Positions 17,887-26,018 of a stretch of 64,000 nucleotides of DNA are shown here, one piece after another. Position numbers and translations under genes: made by a program. Each line of letters begins with the position of its first letter. Position 1 is the stretch's first letter. Under the pieces are notes generated by a model that had not been told where the DNA came from, did no database searches, and saw only the letters and a list, made by a program, of their open reading frames with translations. The stretch is taken from assembly GCF_900100075.1 (NCBI RefSeq), contig NZ_FNEG01000003.1, positions 124,001 through 188,000 on the forward strand. The letters run 5' to 3'. Source of the DNA: Chryseobacterium jejuense. GTDB taxonomy: Bacteria; Bacteroidota; Bacteroidia; Flavobacteriales; Weeksellaceae.

Positions 17887-20866
17887 ATTTTTGTTTTTTT
17901 ATTTTAATGGAAACAATGGTTCCATTGGGAGTATTGTTTTTAAATTCTATTTTACCATTAATCATCATGAGCAGCTGGAGAATAAGATGTAGTCCCAAAC
18001 TGTATTTTTGTAAAACCAGTTTTTCATTTTCTATATTATTCTGCAGTTTTTCATAATATTTCATTTGTTCCTGGCTCATACCTTTTCCTGTATCTCTTAC
18101 TTCCAGGAAAAAGATATGTTCATCTTCAATGGTAGACAGTTCTATGATCCCATTGGTGGTATTTTTTATAGCATTATCTATTAAGTTATGGATAATGACT
18201 GCGATGACATTCTGGTTAATATTTGATTCAGTAGGGTCTTTTACGTTGTTGATAATACGGGTGTTCTGCTCTCTGGCTGCCACTTCAAACAGCGTTCTTT
18301 TATTGTCAATAATCTCAAAGAGATTATATACTTCATTCTTTTCAGAAATATTATAAATTTCGGCATACTCTTTTAAGGTTTTAACGAAATTGTAGAATTC
18401 TATAGAAGATTTGTAAAAGCTTTCAAAGTATTTTTTTTGGATATAATGATCATGTTCATTGGTTTCGTATAATTTCTTGGCAGTAATTGATAAGAACTTT
18501 ACCGGGGTGATAATGTCATGACTAATGGTCTCTAGTAGTTTTTTCTGCTGTACACTCTCTTTTCGTAACTGTTCTTTGGTATATTCAAGTTTTGAAACGG
18601 TTTTTAATAATTTTTGAGTTCTTATTTCAATGATCTTTTCAAGCTCTTTCTTCTTCAATTCCTGTCTTCTGATTCTTAGTTTGAACAATTTTATTATTAT
18701 GAATAATAGGACTAAGATGATTAAAGCTTTAAAAAGCAGTGTTTGATAGAACAGGTGCTTTACGTTGATATTGAGTGTTCTGTAAATATAGTTTCCTTTT
18801 GGAGATGTTAAGACTCTTACCAAAAGCTGATACTGGCCAGGTTTCAGGTTAGATATATAATATTTACCATCACTTTCTACCTTTTCCCATTTTTCATTAT
18901 TAGAGCCTTTCAATTTGGCTTCAATAAGAAGGTTAGCCCTGTTGGCATAATAGGGCACATCTACTAAAATAAGGGCTTTATAAAAATTATTTTCAAGATT
19001 AATTGTATTCCCTTCTATACTGCTTTTGGGATCGTAGAATACAACTCTTTCCATAAAGAAGTTTTTGGGATAATAGCTTCTTACTTTTTCAGGATTAAAA
19101 AATACCATTCCTTTCATAGAAGGCAAAACGAAATCTCCATTCGGAAGGATAGACGAACTGGGAGAACAGCCTCCATTGAATTCATTGGTATTAAACCCAT
19201 CTTCTTTGCTGTATCTGTAATAATATACCGGATGGCTTTTATCTTTGGAGTATTTGAGAAGATTCTTTTTCAGTACTTTGAATAACCCATTATTGGTGCT
19301 GATCCAGAAAAACCCCTTTTTATCCTCCAGTATGGTATGGGAGAATAGGAGGTACCCATCTTTGTCTTCAGGCATTTTGATGAGCTGGCCACTTTTGTAG
19401 AGAAAAAAGCCCTTTCCTTGGGTCATGATCCAAAAATTTCCATCATTTGTTTTTATAATCTCTCTAATATTTATAGACTTGGTAGATATTTTTCTGAGTT
19501 TGTAGGGTGGTGCTTCTATGATATATAGAGCATCTCTTGTTCCTACCATCCATTTATCATGGTCATATTCATGTACAGTGGTTACTATGTTGGGGATGGC
19601 AAACTGTAAAATAGGAGTGGTGAAGCTGTCGTCTTTGTAGAAAACAAGTTGGGATTTTAGTGAAGGGCCGTGAAAAACAATAATATAGTGACCATTGAGA
19701 TTCCATGCATAAGAAGGCGTTTTTTTGAAATATAGCTGTTCTTTTTTCGTATAATCGCCATTTTTTAAGAAGCGAAGTAGAGTGTGGTTATTTTGAACAA
19801 TTATATTTTTCTGATCATCATATAATAAAAAATATTTACTGGAAGTAGTAAAATGATATTGTTTTACCAGTTTGTTTTCATTGTATAGGTCTCCCGAAGA
19901 GCTAATTACTTTATCATTTTCAAAAGGAAGTATTGAATAAAAAATATTTTCATAAGATTTATCTGATGTGTTAGCAACATGGAAATTATTAAATTTTATA
20001 ATATTCAACCCATCAGATAAAGTTCCCAGGTAGAGTTTATTGTTTGTCTCATCATGGTAAATGGAAGCTAGGGAATTCTCATTAAGATCATAATTTATTA
20101 ATTTTGTTAAGCCAATGCCATTACCATGGTGCTGAAAGGAGACTCTATATAAAATATTATTATAAAAGACAAAACATTGATTATTAATTTGACTCCAATA
20201 TATTTTAATATTATTTTGGAAGAAAATGTCTGGGGCATCTAAATAGCTAACTTTTCCTGATGAGATTTTGATAATCTTTTTCAATGTTTTTGAGACAATA
20301 AAAATATTTTGTCCCAAGCAAAATGTATTTGCTATATAATTGTCATGTATTGATATTATTTTTTTTCCATTATACTGTATTGTTCCATTCTTAAAAAAAT
20401 GGTAGAAGTTGTTTTTATTAAAATAAAGAAAGAAATTTTTATAACCAATTTTTTCCGGGGTTTCATTTTTTATAAATAATTCATAGGATTGGCTTTCATC
20501 CAGTGCTTTCTTGGTGTAATTGGTCTGCTCATGTAAAATACTTACATTTCTTTTGGATAGTAGAACAATATTTTCAGCATAAGCTGTGAAATTATAAATA
20601 GAGTCCTTTTCTACACTTCCAAAAAAAGCCGAAAATCTGTTATTTTTAAGACTAAGTTGATTATAACTTACAAAATTATTTCCATCATAACGTACTAAAC
20701 CATTTTCTGTACTCAGCCATATAAACCCATATTTATCTTTAACAATATCTTTTACACTGTTTTGTGGAAGCCCATTGTCTGTATCATACCATACAGAAGC
20801 TGATTGTTGGCTATAACAGAATTGTAACCAGACTAACAGAAGGAATTGAAATGATTTAAAATACAT
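17879..20866 (-). CDS. Propeller-sensor histidine kinase, copy 2
   Basis: At 995 aa it has the same length and domain order as copy 1: signal peptide, propeller repeats, Y_Y_Y-like domain, one TM segment, then HisKA and HATPase. The H box (ISHDIITP), N box (HNLIDN), G1 (RDTGKGM) and G2 (SLGLHL) are identical to copy 1. Divergence is concentrated in the first ~300 residues and in the TM segment (LLFKALIILVLLFIIIKLFK here). This points to a duplication followed by sensor change, or to gene conversion of the 3' half. It is divergent from the secreted protein gene at 21224, a probable target. Confidence 0.88.
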   Translation of the reverse strand: MYFKSFQFLLLVWLQFCYSQQSASVWYDTDNGLPQNSVKDIVKDKYGFIWLSTENGLVRYDGNNFVSYNQLSLKNNRFSAFFGSVEKDSIYNFTAYAENIVLLSKRNVSILHEQTNYTKKALDESQSYELFIKNETPEKIGYKNFFLYFNKNNFYHFFKNGTIQYNGKKIISIHDNYIANTFCLGQNIFIVSKTLKKIIKISSGKVSYLDAPDIFFQNNIKIYWSQINNQCFVFYNNILYRVSFQHHGNGIGLTKLINYDLNENSLASIYHDETNNKLYLGTLSDGLNIIKFNNFHVANTSDKSYENIFYSILPFENDKVISSSGDLYNENKLVKQYHFTTSSKYFLLYDDQKNIIVQNNHTLLRFLKNGDYTKKEQLYFKKTPSYAWNLNGHYIIVFHGPSLKSQLVFYKDDSFTTPILQFAIPNIVTTVHEYDHDKWMVGTRDALYIIEAPPYKLRKISTKSINIREIIKTNDGNFWIMTQGKGFFLYKSGQLIKMPEDKDGYLLFSHTILEDKKGFFWISTNNGLFKVLKKNLLKYSKDKSHPVYYYRYSKEDGFNTNEFNGGCSPSSSILPNGDFVLPSMKGMVFFNPEKVRSYYPKNFFMERVVFYDPKSSIEGNTINLENNFYKALILVDVPYYANRANLLIEAKLKGSNNEKWEKVESDGKYYISNLKPGQYQLLVRVLTSPKGNYIYRTLNINVKHLFYQTLLFKALIILVLLFIIIKLFKLRIRRQELKKKELEKIIEIRTQKLLKTVSKLEYTKEQLRKESVQQKKLLETISHDIITPVKFLSITAKKLYETNEHDHYIQKKYFESFYKSSIEFYNFVKTLKEYAEIYNISEKNEVYNLFEIIDNKRTLFEVAAREQNTRIINNVKDPTESNINQNVIAVIIHNLIDNAIKNTTNGIIELSTIEDEHIFFLEVRDTGKGMSQEQMKYYEKLQNNIENEKLVLQKYSLGLHLILQLLMMINGKIEFKNNTPNGTIVSIKIKKQKYG

Positions 20867-20961
20867 TGTTGTAGACTGTTGTGATTTTTGAATTTATGAT
20901 TAATGTATTTAATTATTATTATAAATGTAGTAAAAATTAATAACTGTTAAAAGTGTGAAAA

Positions 20962-20979
20962 TGTCATTAAAAAACTACA
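20962..20979. promoter_or_regulatory. Candidate operator, kinase-2 / 21224 divergent region
   Basis: TGTCATT-AAAA-AACTACA lies 96-113 bases upstream of kinase 2 and on the shared divergent region with the 21224 gene. A TGTAGTA half-site is at 20936-20942, and an ATTACA lies 23 bases after the right arm (20996), as at the kinase-1 site. Confidence 0.45.
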
Positions 20980-21144
20980 TGTTCTTAGGTGTAAAATTAC
21001 AATCGTAACTATCTATTTTTACAATGATTATTTTATAGTCTATATAGGTTGTCAGATCTTTGCAGCATCAATTTATTACCTGATTTAACATTGAAAGTTA
21101 AATATGTTCCCAAGCATTTTAAATAAAACTTCAGGGTCATTTAT

Positions 21145-21171
21145 ACAGGGGAGAAATCATGTCTCCTCTGT
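21145..21171 (+). promoter_or_regulatory. Leader hairpin before the 21224 gene
   Basis: ACAGGGGAGA (21145-21154) pairs with TCTCCTCTGT (21162-21171): 10 bp with one G-T pair and a 7-base loop. It is followed by TTAAAAATA and sits about 50 bases before the start codon. A smaller hairpin occupies a similar place in the leader of the 15997 gene. Confidence 0.45.
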
Positions 21172-21223
21172 TTAAAAATATCAGGAAATAAAGCAAATGA
21201 ATGTCAAAAAATTAAACCTAAGT

Positions 21224-22117
21224 ATGATTAAAAACACAAAAATTGCATCTTTGGCAGCTATACTGTTGGGGATGTCAACCAGCAGTTTCGCACAAACTGG
21301 GAGTGTCGGAATAAACACGACGTCTCCTACAAAAACATTGGATATAAACGGGCAATTACGCGTGAGAGATTTACCTGTTATTCCAGCTGGAACTCCTATG
21401 GTTGCTGATGAAAATGGGAATGTTGGAATTTATAAACCTGTAAATCCTAATGATTTTATTCTGTATAATATAGACAGTAATGTAAGACAAAATGAGAGTA
21501 TCAGTGTTCCTCCGGCTTCTATCTTAAATCCAGTGCAGACCAACGCGCAGGATGGTGGAAGCGGAACTACCATCCAGCCTGAGAATTGTTGGGTAGTTCC
21601 TAACTCTGAAGTGATATTCAAATTCCCACAAGGATCTGTACGAAGAGGTACAGCTTCATGGAATACATGGTTTGAAATGTCGTACGGATTAGGACCCTGG
21701 ACTCAAACGAATATCATTGGCGGAACAGGAAGAATTAAGGTTCCTGCTTTCTTTCATAGCAGAGCGTATGCACGCTTATATAAAAAAACAGGAGTTGCAT
21801 GGGTACTGGCAGATGTTGTTACAGTAACCATGCAGACCACACAGGTTTCTCCCTACCTTGATGATGCAGCAAATAAGGATGAGAATGGAAATTTACATGC
21901 TGTTACAGCCAGTAGTAATTTAAACTTCCGATATTCCATTTCCGCCTTTTACAGCATAGGTGATGGTACTGATGTTACCGTACAGGCAGATACAGAATAT
22001 AAAGTAGAATTACTATATGGGATAGAGAGTTATTCCCCAAGAACTCCGGTTACTAACCCGAATTTTTTACAAAACTGGGGAGTGCAATCTGTTGCCTATA
22101 GTTTTTATAAAAATTAA
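21224..22117 (+). CDS. Secreted protein with GVGINTT module
   Basis: The start is set at the ATG at 21224 because MIKNTKIASLAAILLGMS, ending SFAQ, is a normal signal peptide resembling that of 15997. The upstream ATG at 21197 would add nine residues. After cleavage comes GSVGINTTSPTKTLDINGQL, the same module as in 15997, then a beta-rich C-terminal domain of about 220 residues that I do not recognise. It lacks the coiled-coil end of 15997. It is divergent from kinase 2 with candidate operator sites between, so it is a likely output of that system. Two small genes follow on the same strand. Confidence 0.65.
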   Translation: MIKNTKIASLAAILLGMSTSSFAQTGSVGINTTSPTKTLDINGQLRVRDLPVIPAGTPMVADENGNVGIYKPVNPNDFILYNIDSNVRQNESISVPPASILNPVQTNAQDGGSGTTIQPENCWVVPNSEVIFKFPQGSVRRGTASWNTWFEMSYGLGPWTQTNIIGGTGRIKVPAFFHSRAYARLYKKTGVAWVLADVVTVTMQTTQVSPYLDDAANKDENGNLHAVTASSNLNFRYSISAFYSIGDGTDVTVQADTEYKVELLYGIESYSPRTPVTNPNFLQNWGVQSVAYSFYKN

Positions 22118-22218
22118 GATTTTATTACATTTTTGAATGAGCGGGACAGAAATGTTCCGCCATTTGAATGAAAGCTAAAGAGGTAAGGTGTTTATAATAA
22201 GCTTTTAATGAAGATTTA

Positions 22219-22695
22219 ATGAAAATAAGCAATAAGAAAAAAGTAATGAATCATATGATATTACAATGGGGAGTAATTGCGGTGCTTTTGCTTACGGTTG
22301 CTGTTCTCAGGTATTTTAATTATCATTTGTATTCGGTGGTGTTCATGATAATGACCACCTTGGTATTGTGTTACGTTATATTAAAAAACCGGTTTATATT
22401 CGAATATGAGAACTCTGGAGAAGTTTTTTCCATTAAAAGTTATAAATGGCCTTCTAAAGGTAAAAAGAATCCGGTTTTTGAAATGCCTCACAAGAAGATT
22501 TTAGATGTTAAAATCAGGAAGGTTCTATTTCAGAAATATCTAATCATTCTCTTTTCAGGTTCTTCGGGCAGAGTATTAAAGATGAAGATTGATATTACCT
22601 TTTGCTCTACAGAGCAAATAAATGCGCTTTTTGGAAATATCACCAAAAATTTGACCGGGAAAAAAACTGAATTTATTTCTGAGAATAGAGGATAA
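22219..22695 (+). CDS. Small membrane protein, two TM segments
   Basis: Two hydrophobic segments (about residues 14-31 and 37-54) precede a soluble C-terminal domain of about 100 residues with beta-strand character (VLFQKYLIILFSG, then VLKMKIDITFCS). It may resemble a PH-like bPH domain, but I cannot name a family. It lies 29 bases before the next gene and is probably co-transcribed with the two HTH genes. The start could also be the ATG at 22246. Confidence 0.5.
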   Translation: MKISNKKKVMNHMILQWGVIAVLLLTVAVLRYFNYHLYSVVFMIMTTLVLCYVILKNRFIFEYENSGEVFSIKSYKWPSKGKKNPVFEMPHKKILDVKIRKVLFQKYLIILFSGSSGRVLKMKIDITFCSTEQINALFGNITKNLTGKKTEFISENRG

Positions 22696-22724
22696 TGTTT
22701 TTGAATAGTAAATAAATAATTAGG

Positions 22725-23144
22725 ATGGAAAATTTAAAAGATATTCATATTGGGACTTTGGTAGATCAAAGAGTGAAGGAGCAGAATGTGGATATAGTCA
22801 GAATATGTAATTTTTTAAAAGCAACAGAAGAAGAAATTGTAGAAATGTATTCTATGAAATCACTGGATGCAGAGATCCTTTTAAAATGGTGTAAGTTGCT
22901 CGAATATGATTTTTTCAGACTGTATTCCAGTCATTTGATTTTGTTTGCCCCTGTAGCAGGTTTGAATAAAAAAAAGGAGAAATCAAAGCTGCCTCAATTC
23001 AGAAAGAGTTTATATACGAAAGAGATTATAGATTACATACTGGAGCTTATAGAGAGTAAGCAGAAGACCTCTTTGGAGATCATTAATCAGTACAGAATTC
23101 CGAAAACAACTTTACACAAATGGCTAAGCAAGTACAAACCTTAA
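22725..23144 (+). CDS. HTH protein, transposase-like family
   Basis: The N-terminal 70 residues look like an XRE-type helical domain (VDIVRICNFLKATEEEIVEM). The C-terminus has a second HTH (EIINQYRIPKTTLHKWLSKY) of the transposase/psq type. Proteins of this kind are often annotated as transposase in Chryseobacterium, but there is no catalytic domain, so a DNA-binding regulator is more likely. Its last 25 bases overlap the next gene in another frame, which suggests coupled translation. Confidence 0.6.
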   Translation: MENLKDIHIGTLVDQRVKEQNVDIVRICNFLKATEEEIVEMYSMKSLDAEILLKWCKLLEYDFFRLYSSHLILFAPVAGLNKKKEKSKLPQFRKSLYTKEIIDYILELIESKQKTSLEIINQYRIPKTTLHKWLSKYKP

Positions 23145-23452
23145 ATACGGGACCTAACTACAAACAGATTTACCATGATTTTATAGCTGCTAAATGTCCA
23201 GATAAAAAAGAATCTGTAAAAGCCTTTTTATCAAAGGATAGCTTGTCTTTGTCAGACGTATTAAAAATCAATCAGATTATATTTTTTGATGGTTCATCCG
23301 AAAATCAAAAATTTAAATCATACGATAAGCAGGCTATTTTTGAAATCCTGCAGTATCAAAAAAAACATCAATTAAATAATCGTCAATTGGCAGCTCATTT
23401 TAAATTAAGCAGAAATACAGTCTCCAAATGGAAACGTATTTTTTTAATATAA
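23120..23452 (+). CDS. Small HTH protein
   Basis: The 110-aa protein has a C-terminal HTH (LNNRQLAAHFKLSRNTVSKW). It starts inside the upstream HTH gene (25-base overlap) and ends before a terminator. The two proteins may act as a pair. The target is unknown. Confidence 0.6.
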   Translation: MAKQVQTLNTGPNYKQIYHDFIAAKCPDKKESVKAFLSKDSLSLSDVLKINQIIFFDGSSENQKFKSYDKQAIFEILQYQKKHQLNNRQLAAHFKLSRNTVSKWKRIFLI

Positions 23453-23504
23453 GCAGCATGTTTTTCCTGTTAAAGTAATGTTATATATTACTTTATTTAT
23501 TCTA

Positions 23505-23535
23505 AGTATATCCGAATCGGATATACTTTTTTTTT
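23505..23535 (+). terminator. Terminator of the 22219-23452 operon
   Basis: A perfect 10-bp stem, AGTATATCCG (23505-23514) with CGGATATACT (23518-23527), precedes T8. Another hairpin, AAAGTAAT (23472-23479) with ATTACTTT (23487-23494), lies just before it. Confidence 0.9.
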
Positions 23536-23761
23536 GATTTCTAGAGACCGTATGATAAAGTGTTCTAAAATATGTAATATTTTATCTACAAATACCTGTG
23601 TTTGTTTTACATGATGCATTGATTTTGTTTACAGGATATTTTTGTCTTTCTATGGCAATTATCAGACCTTTGGTTCAGATTAATAATTAAAAATGGGAGT
23701 TAATTACCATTGATTCTAAAAACTCAGGATGAAATTATTTTAAAATTAATTAATCAATTTT

Positions 23762-23782
23762 AGCCCCTTTTGGGGCTTTTTT
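23762..23782 (+). terminator. Orphan terminator
   Basis: AGCCCC (23762-23767), a TTTT loop and GGGGCT (23772-23777) are followed by a T run. No gene precedes it after the terminator at 23505-23535, so it may end a short RNA from 23536-23761, or be a spare terminator. Confidence 0.75.
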
Positions 23783-23834
23783 AATTTTTATCCTGGTTGA
23801 TTTCTTTATTTACCATTCAAAAGCTGTATAAAAC

Positions 23835-23904
23835 AAAAAAATCCCCGAATGACTTCGAGGATAAAAACTAATAACCATGAAAACTCAAATTAAACATGAG
23901 AATC
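23835..23904 (-). ncRNA. Probable small RNA (~70 nt)
   Basis: On the minus strand a TTG (plus 23938-23940), a 20-base spacer and TAAATTTG (plus 23910-23917) form a good Bacteroidota promoter, which predicts a start near 23904. A terminator follows: ATCCTCGAA (plus 23854-23862) pairs with TTCGGGGAT (plus 23841-23849), then T6 (plus 23835-23840). The body is about 40 nt and has no credible reading frame on this strand. On the plus strand the same DNA encodes only a 13-codon frame (MKTQIKHENRVQI). The rest of the 23453-24258 gap shows no gene. Confidence 0.5.
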
Positions 23905-24258
23905 GGGTGCAAATTTAATACAAATTTAATTACTGGGCAATTGTAGTTATCAATGAGTTATATAGTGCATTTCATTTGCTTTTTAAATTATTAATCTGAT
24001 ATGGGAAAATTTAAAATTAAGATATATTAATATTGGTTATTTTTGAATTAAATTTTATATAAAGTCTATATTGTAATAAATTTTATTTTTAAAATAAAAG
24101 AAAAAATAATGACTTCACCTTAAAAAATGGAATTGATCGTAATGATTTGATGATAAAGAGCATTATTTACCGAAATAAATAAACTTTTGCAGTCATTTAA
24201 CTTCTAAAATGACTTTATATCGATGCTAAAAGCAGGATAGCTTTATTACATTGAAAAC

Positions 24259-25137
24259 ATGATAAACCCTATTAAACTCAATGGGTCTAATACAGACCGA
24301 AAAAGAATTCTTTTAATTCTTGCAATGATGTTGTTCGGAGGCTATACCGAAGCCCAATCTATAGGAGATGTTTTACTGAATGTCAACTATGAAAATGGAA
24401 CTCTTGATTCAGGGATTACGGGAGTAAATCCTACGAACGCTACAGCAGTAGATGCCGTTTACATGGTACAGCCGGGAGCAACTGGTAATTATGCCATTGC
24501 TCATAAAGTAGTATATGGTGATCTGGGATACTATTCTAATGATAACTGGAGAAGTGAAAGTGCAGCAGATCAATTTCTGGCAGCTCGTTTTTGGCCAGGT
24601 GATGAACGCCGTTATGAATTCAGTGTATTACTGAAAGATTGGACACCCTGGAAAGCTGGAGGTCCCACTAATGAAACAAATATTTTCCAGCTTAAAATTT
24701 CCGGTGGAGCAGGTGTTCCTCTTCAGGTAAGAACACAACGAAATGCGATGCGATTAAGATTTGCTGTGGCTAATAATGTACCTCCTGTAGATATTATACC
24801 GGATGTAAGACCTTATATTAATCAATGGATTCATTTCAGAATCGATGTTAAATGGACGGATATGGCTACGGGATATATGAAGACCTATATGAAACTGCCT
24901 AATCAAAGTGACTATGCTTTAGTAGATAATAAAATCAATTATACAACTTATAATAACGGTCTTGTTGGCGGAGATCACGGATATATTAAATGGGGAGTCT
25001 ATGTAACACCTCCGGATATTACACGTATTGTTTATCATGATGATATAAAAGTTATTTATTTGGGCGGACCAGCTGTTCCGGATTTTGAAAGACGGCCTGC
25101 TGAAATAGTATACGCCAGCCAATCTCATTTACCTTAG
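24259..25137 (+). CDS. Secreted heparin-lyase-I-like polysaccharide lyase
   Basis: A signal peptide (about 14-33, ending TEAQ) precedes a jelly-roll beta-sandwich protein of the Polysacc_lyase (heparin lyase I-like) type. Typical blocks are FLAARFWPGDERRYEFSVLL, TNETNIFQLKISGG, WIHFRIDVKW and GYIKWGVY. These enzymes cleave uronic-acid polysaccharides by beta-elimination, but the substrate of this member is not known. It has no neighbouring Sus/PUL genes and ends at its own stem-loop, so it acts as a solitary secreted enzyme. Confidence 0.72.
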   Translation: MINPIKLNGSNTDRKRILLILAMMLFGGYTEAQSIGDVLLNVNYENGTLDSGITGVNPTNATAVDAVYMVQPGATGNYAIAHKVVYGDLGYYSNDNWRSESAADQFLAARFWPGDERRYEFSVLLKDWTPWKAGGPTNETNIFQLKISGGAGVPLQVRTQRNAMRLRFAVANNVPPVDIIPDVRPYINQWIHFRIDVKWTDMATGYMKTYMKLPNQSDYALVDNKINYTTYNNGLVGGDHGYIKWGVYVTPPDITRIVYHDDIKVIYLGGPAVPDFERRPAEIVYASQSHLP

Positions 25138-25163
25138 AGATTAATAAATCAAACAAATATATG

Positions 25164-25191
25164 GCCTGGAAGTTTTTAAAAGCTTCCAGGC
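25164..25191 (+). terminator. Stem-loop after the lyase gene
   Basis: GCCTGGAAG (25164-25172) pairs with CTTCCAGGC (25183-25191). The T tail is weak (TTATTGT). Confidence 0.6.
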
Positions 25192-25335
25192 TTATTGTAT
25201 GGTAATCTCAAATGATTTCAGTGGTTACATTGTCCGTCTTTGGAATGTATAGCAAACAGACCAATGAAGTAAATAAATTTATAAGGATCGACTCCTAAAA
25301 AAATAGGGTGTCAATAGAGAATCAATTGCAAAAAA

Positions 25336-25695
25336 TTAATTAAGATTATAGTTTGCAATCACCAGACCCAATATAAAATGTACATAATTCTGATCCGTTT
25401 CCTGTCTGTTAATCAGCTTGTTTTTATATTCGTAAGAATTTAATGCCTGTGTTAATCTCTGATAAGTCTCAAAATTGTCATCTTTAATTTTTACCCTTAT
25501 ATTACCATCCTTCCTGTTAATAAGTTGATTATCTAAGGTTCTTACTTTAAATAAAACGTTAGATAATTTCGGACGGAAATTCATTGCCCCGATATATCTT
25601 TCAACAATATTGATCTTGAATGTATCAAATATGATGTTGTGAAAAACAATTTTAGAGTTAGGCTCTTGAGTATTGAGCTCGAGCTTATAATTCAT
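25336..25695 (-). CDS. Hypothetical protein (119 aa)
   Basis: This is a single small gene with no signal peptide or TM segment. It is rich in Asn, Lys and Ile, and I do not recognise a family. Genuine coding is supported by its length, its position between two otherwise empty stretches (25192-25335 and 25696-26018) and an ATG start. The C-terminal region (NYVHFILGLVIANYNLN) is hydrophobic but too short for a firm TM call. Confidence 0.5.
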   Translation of the reverse strand: MNYKLELNTQEPNSKIVFHNIIFDTFKINIVERYIGAMNFRPKLSNVLFKVRTLDNQLINRKDGNIRVKIKDDNFETYQRLTQALNSYEYKNKLINRQETDQNYVHFILGLVIANYNLN

Positions 25696-26018
25696 TATAA
25701 TTTAAATTTTAGTAAAGATAGGCTTAATTATACCACATAATAATGCCTTGTTAATAGATCATTCACATAATCACGATAGTACATTATCTGTCATCGGAAT
25801 GAATGAGTAAAGATAAAGTTTTTTATTGATAAAAAAGTATGAGAAGATTAAATATAATGCATAAATACCTACTTGGGACATATGATAACCCCATGAAATA
25901 GGTTTCTGTAAAGGGCTTTGAAAATTATTTTTAGGATTTAAATATTTCAACTCAAAGAAAATATCTAAATTTATAGTTCTCTATTTTTCCAAAACATTCA
26001 AAAAACTAATTCAAAAAA

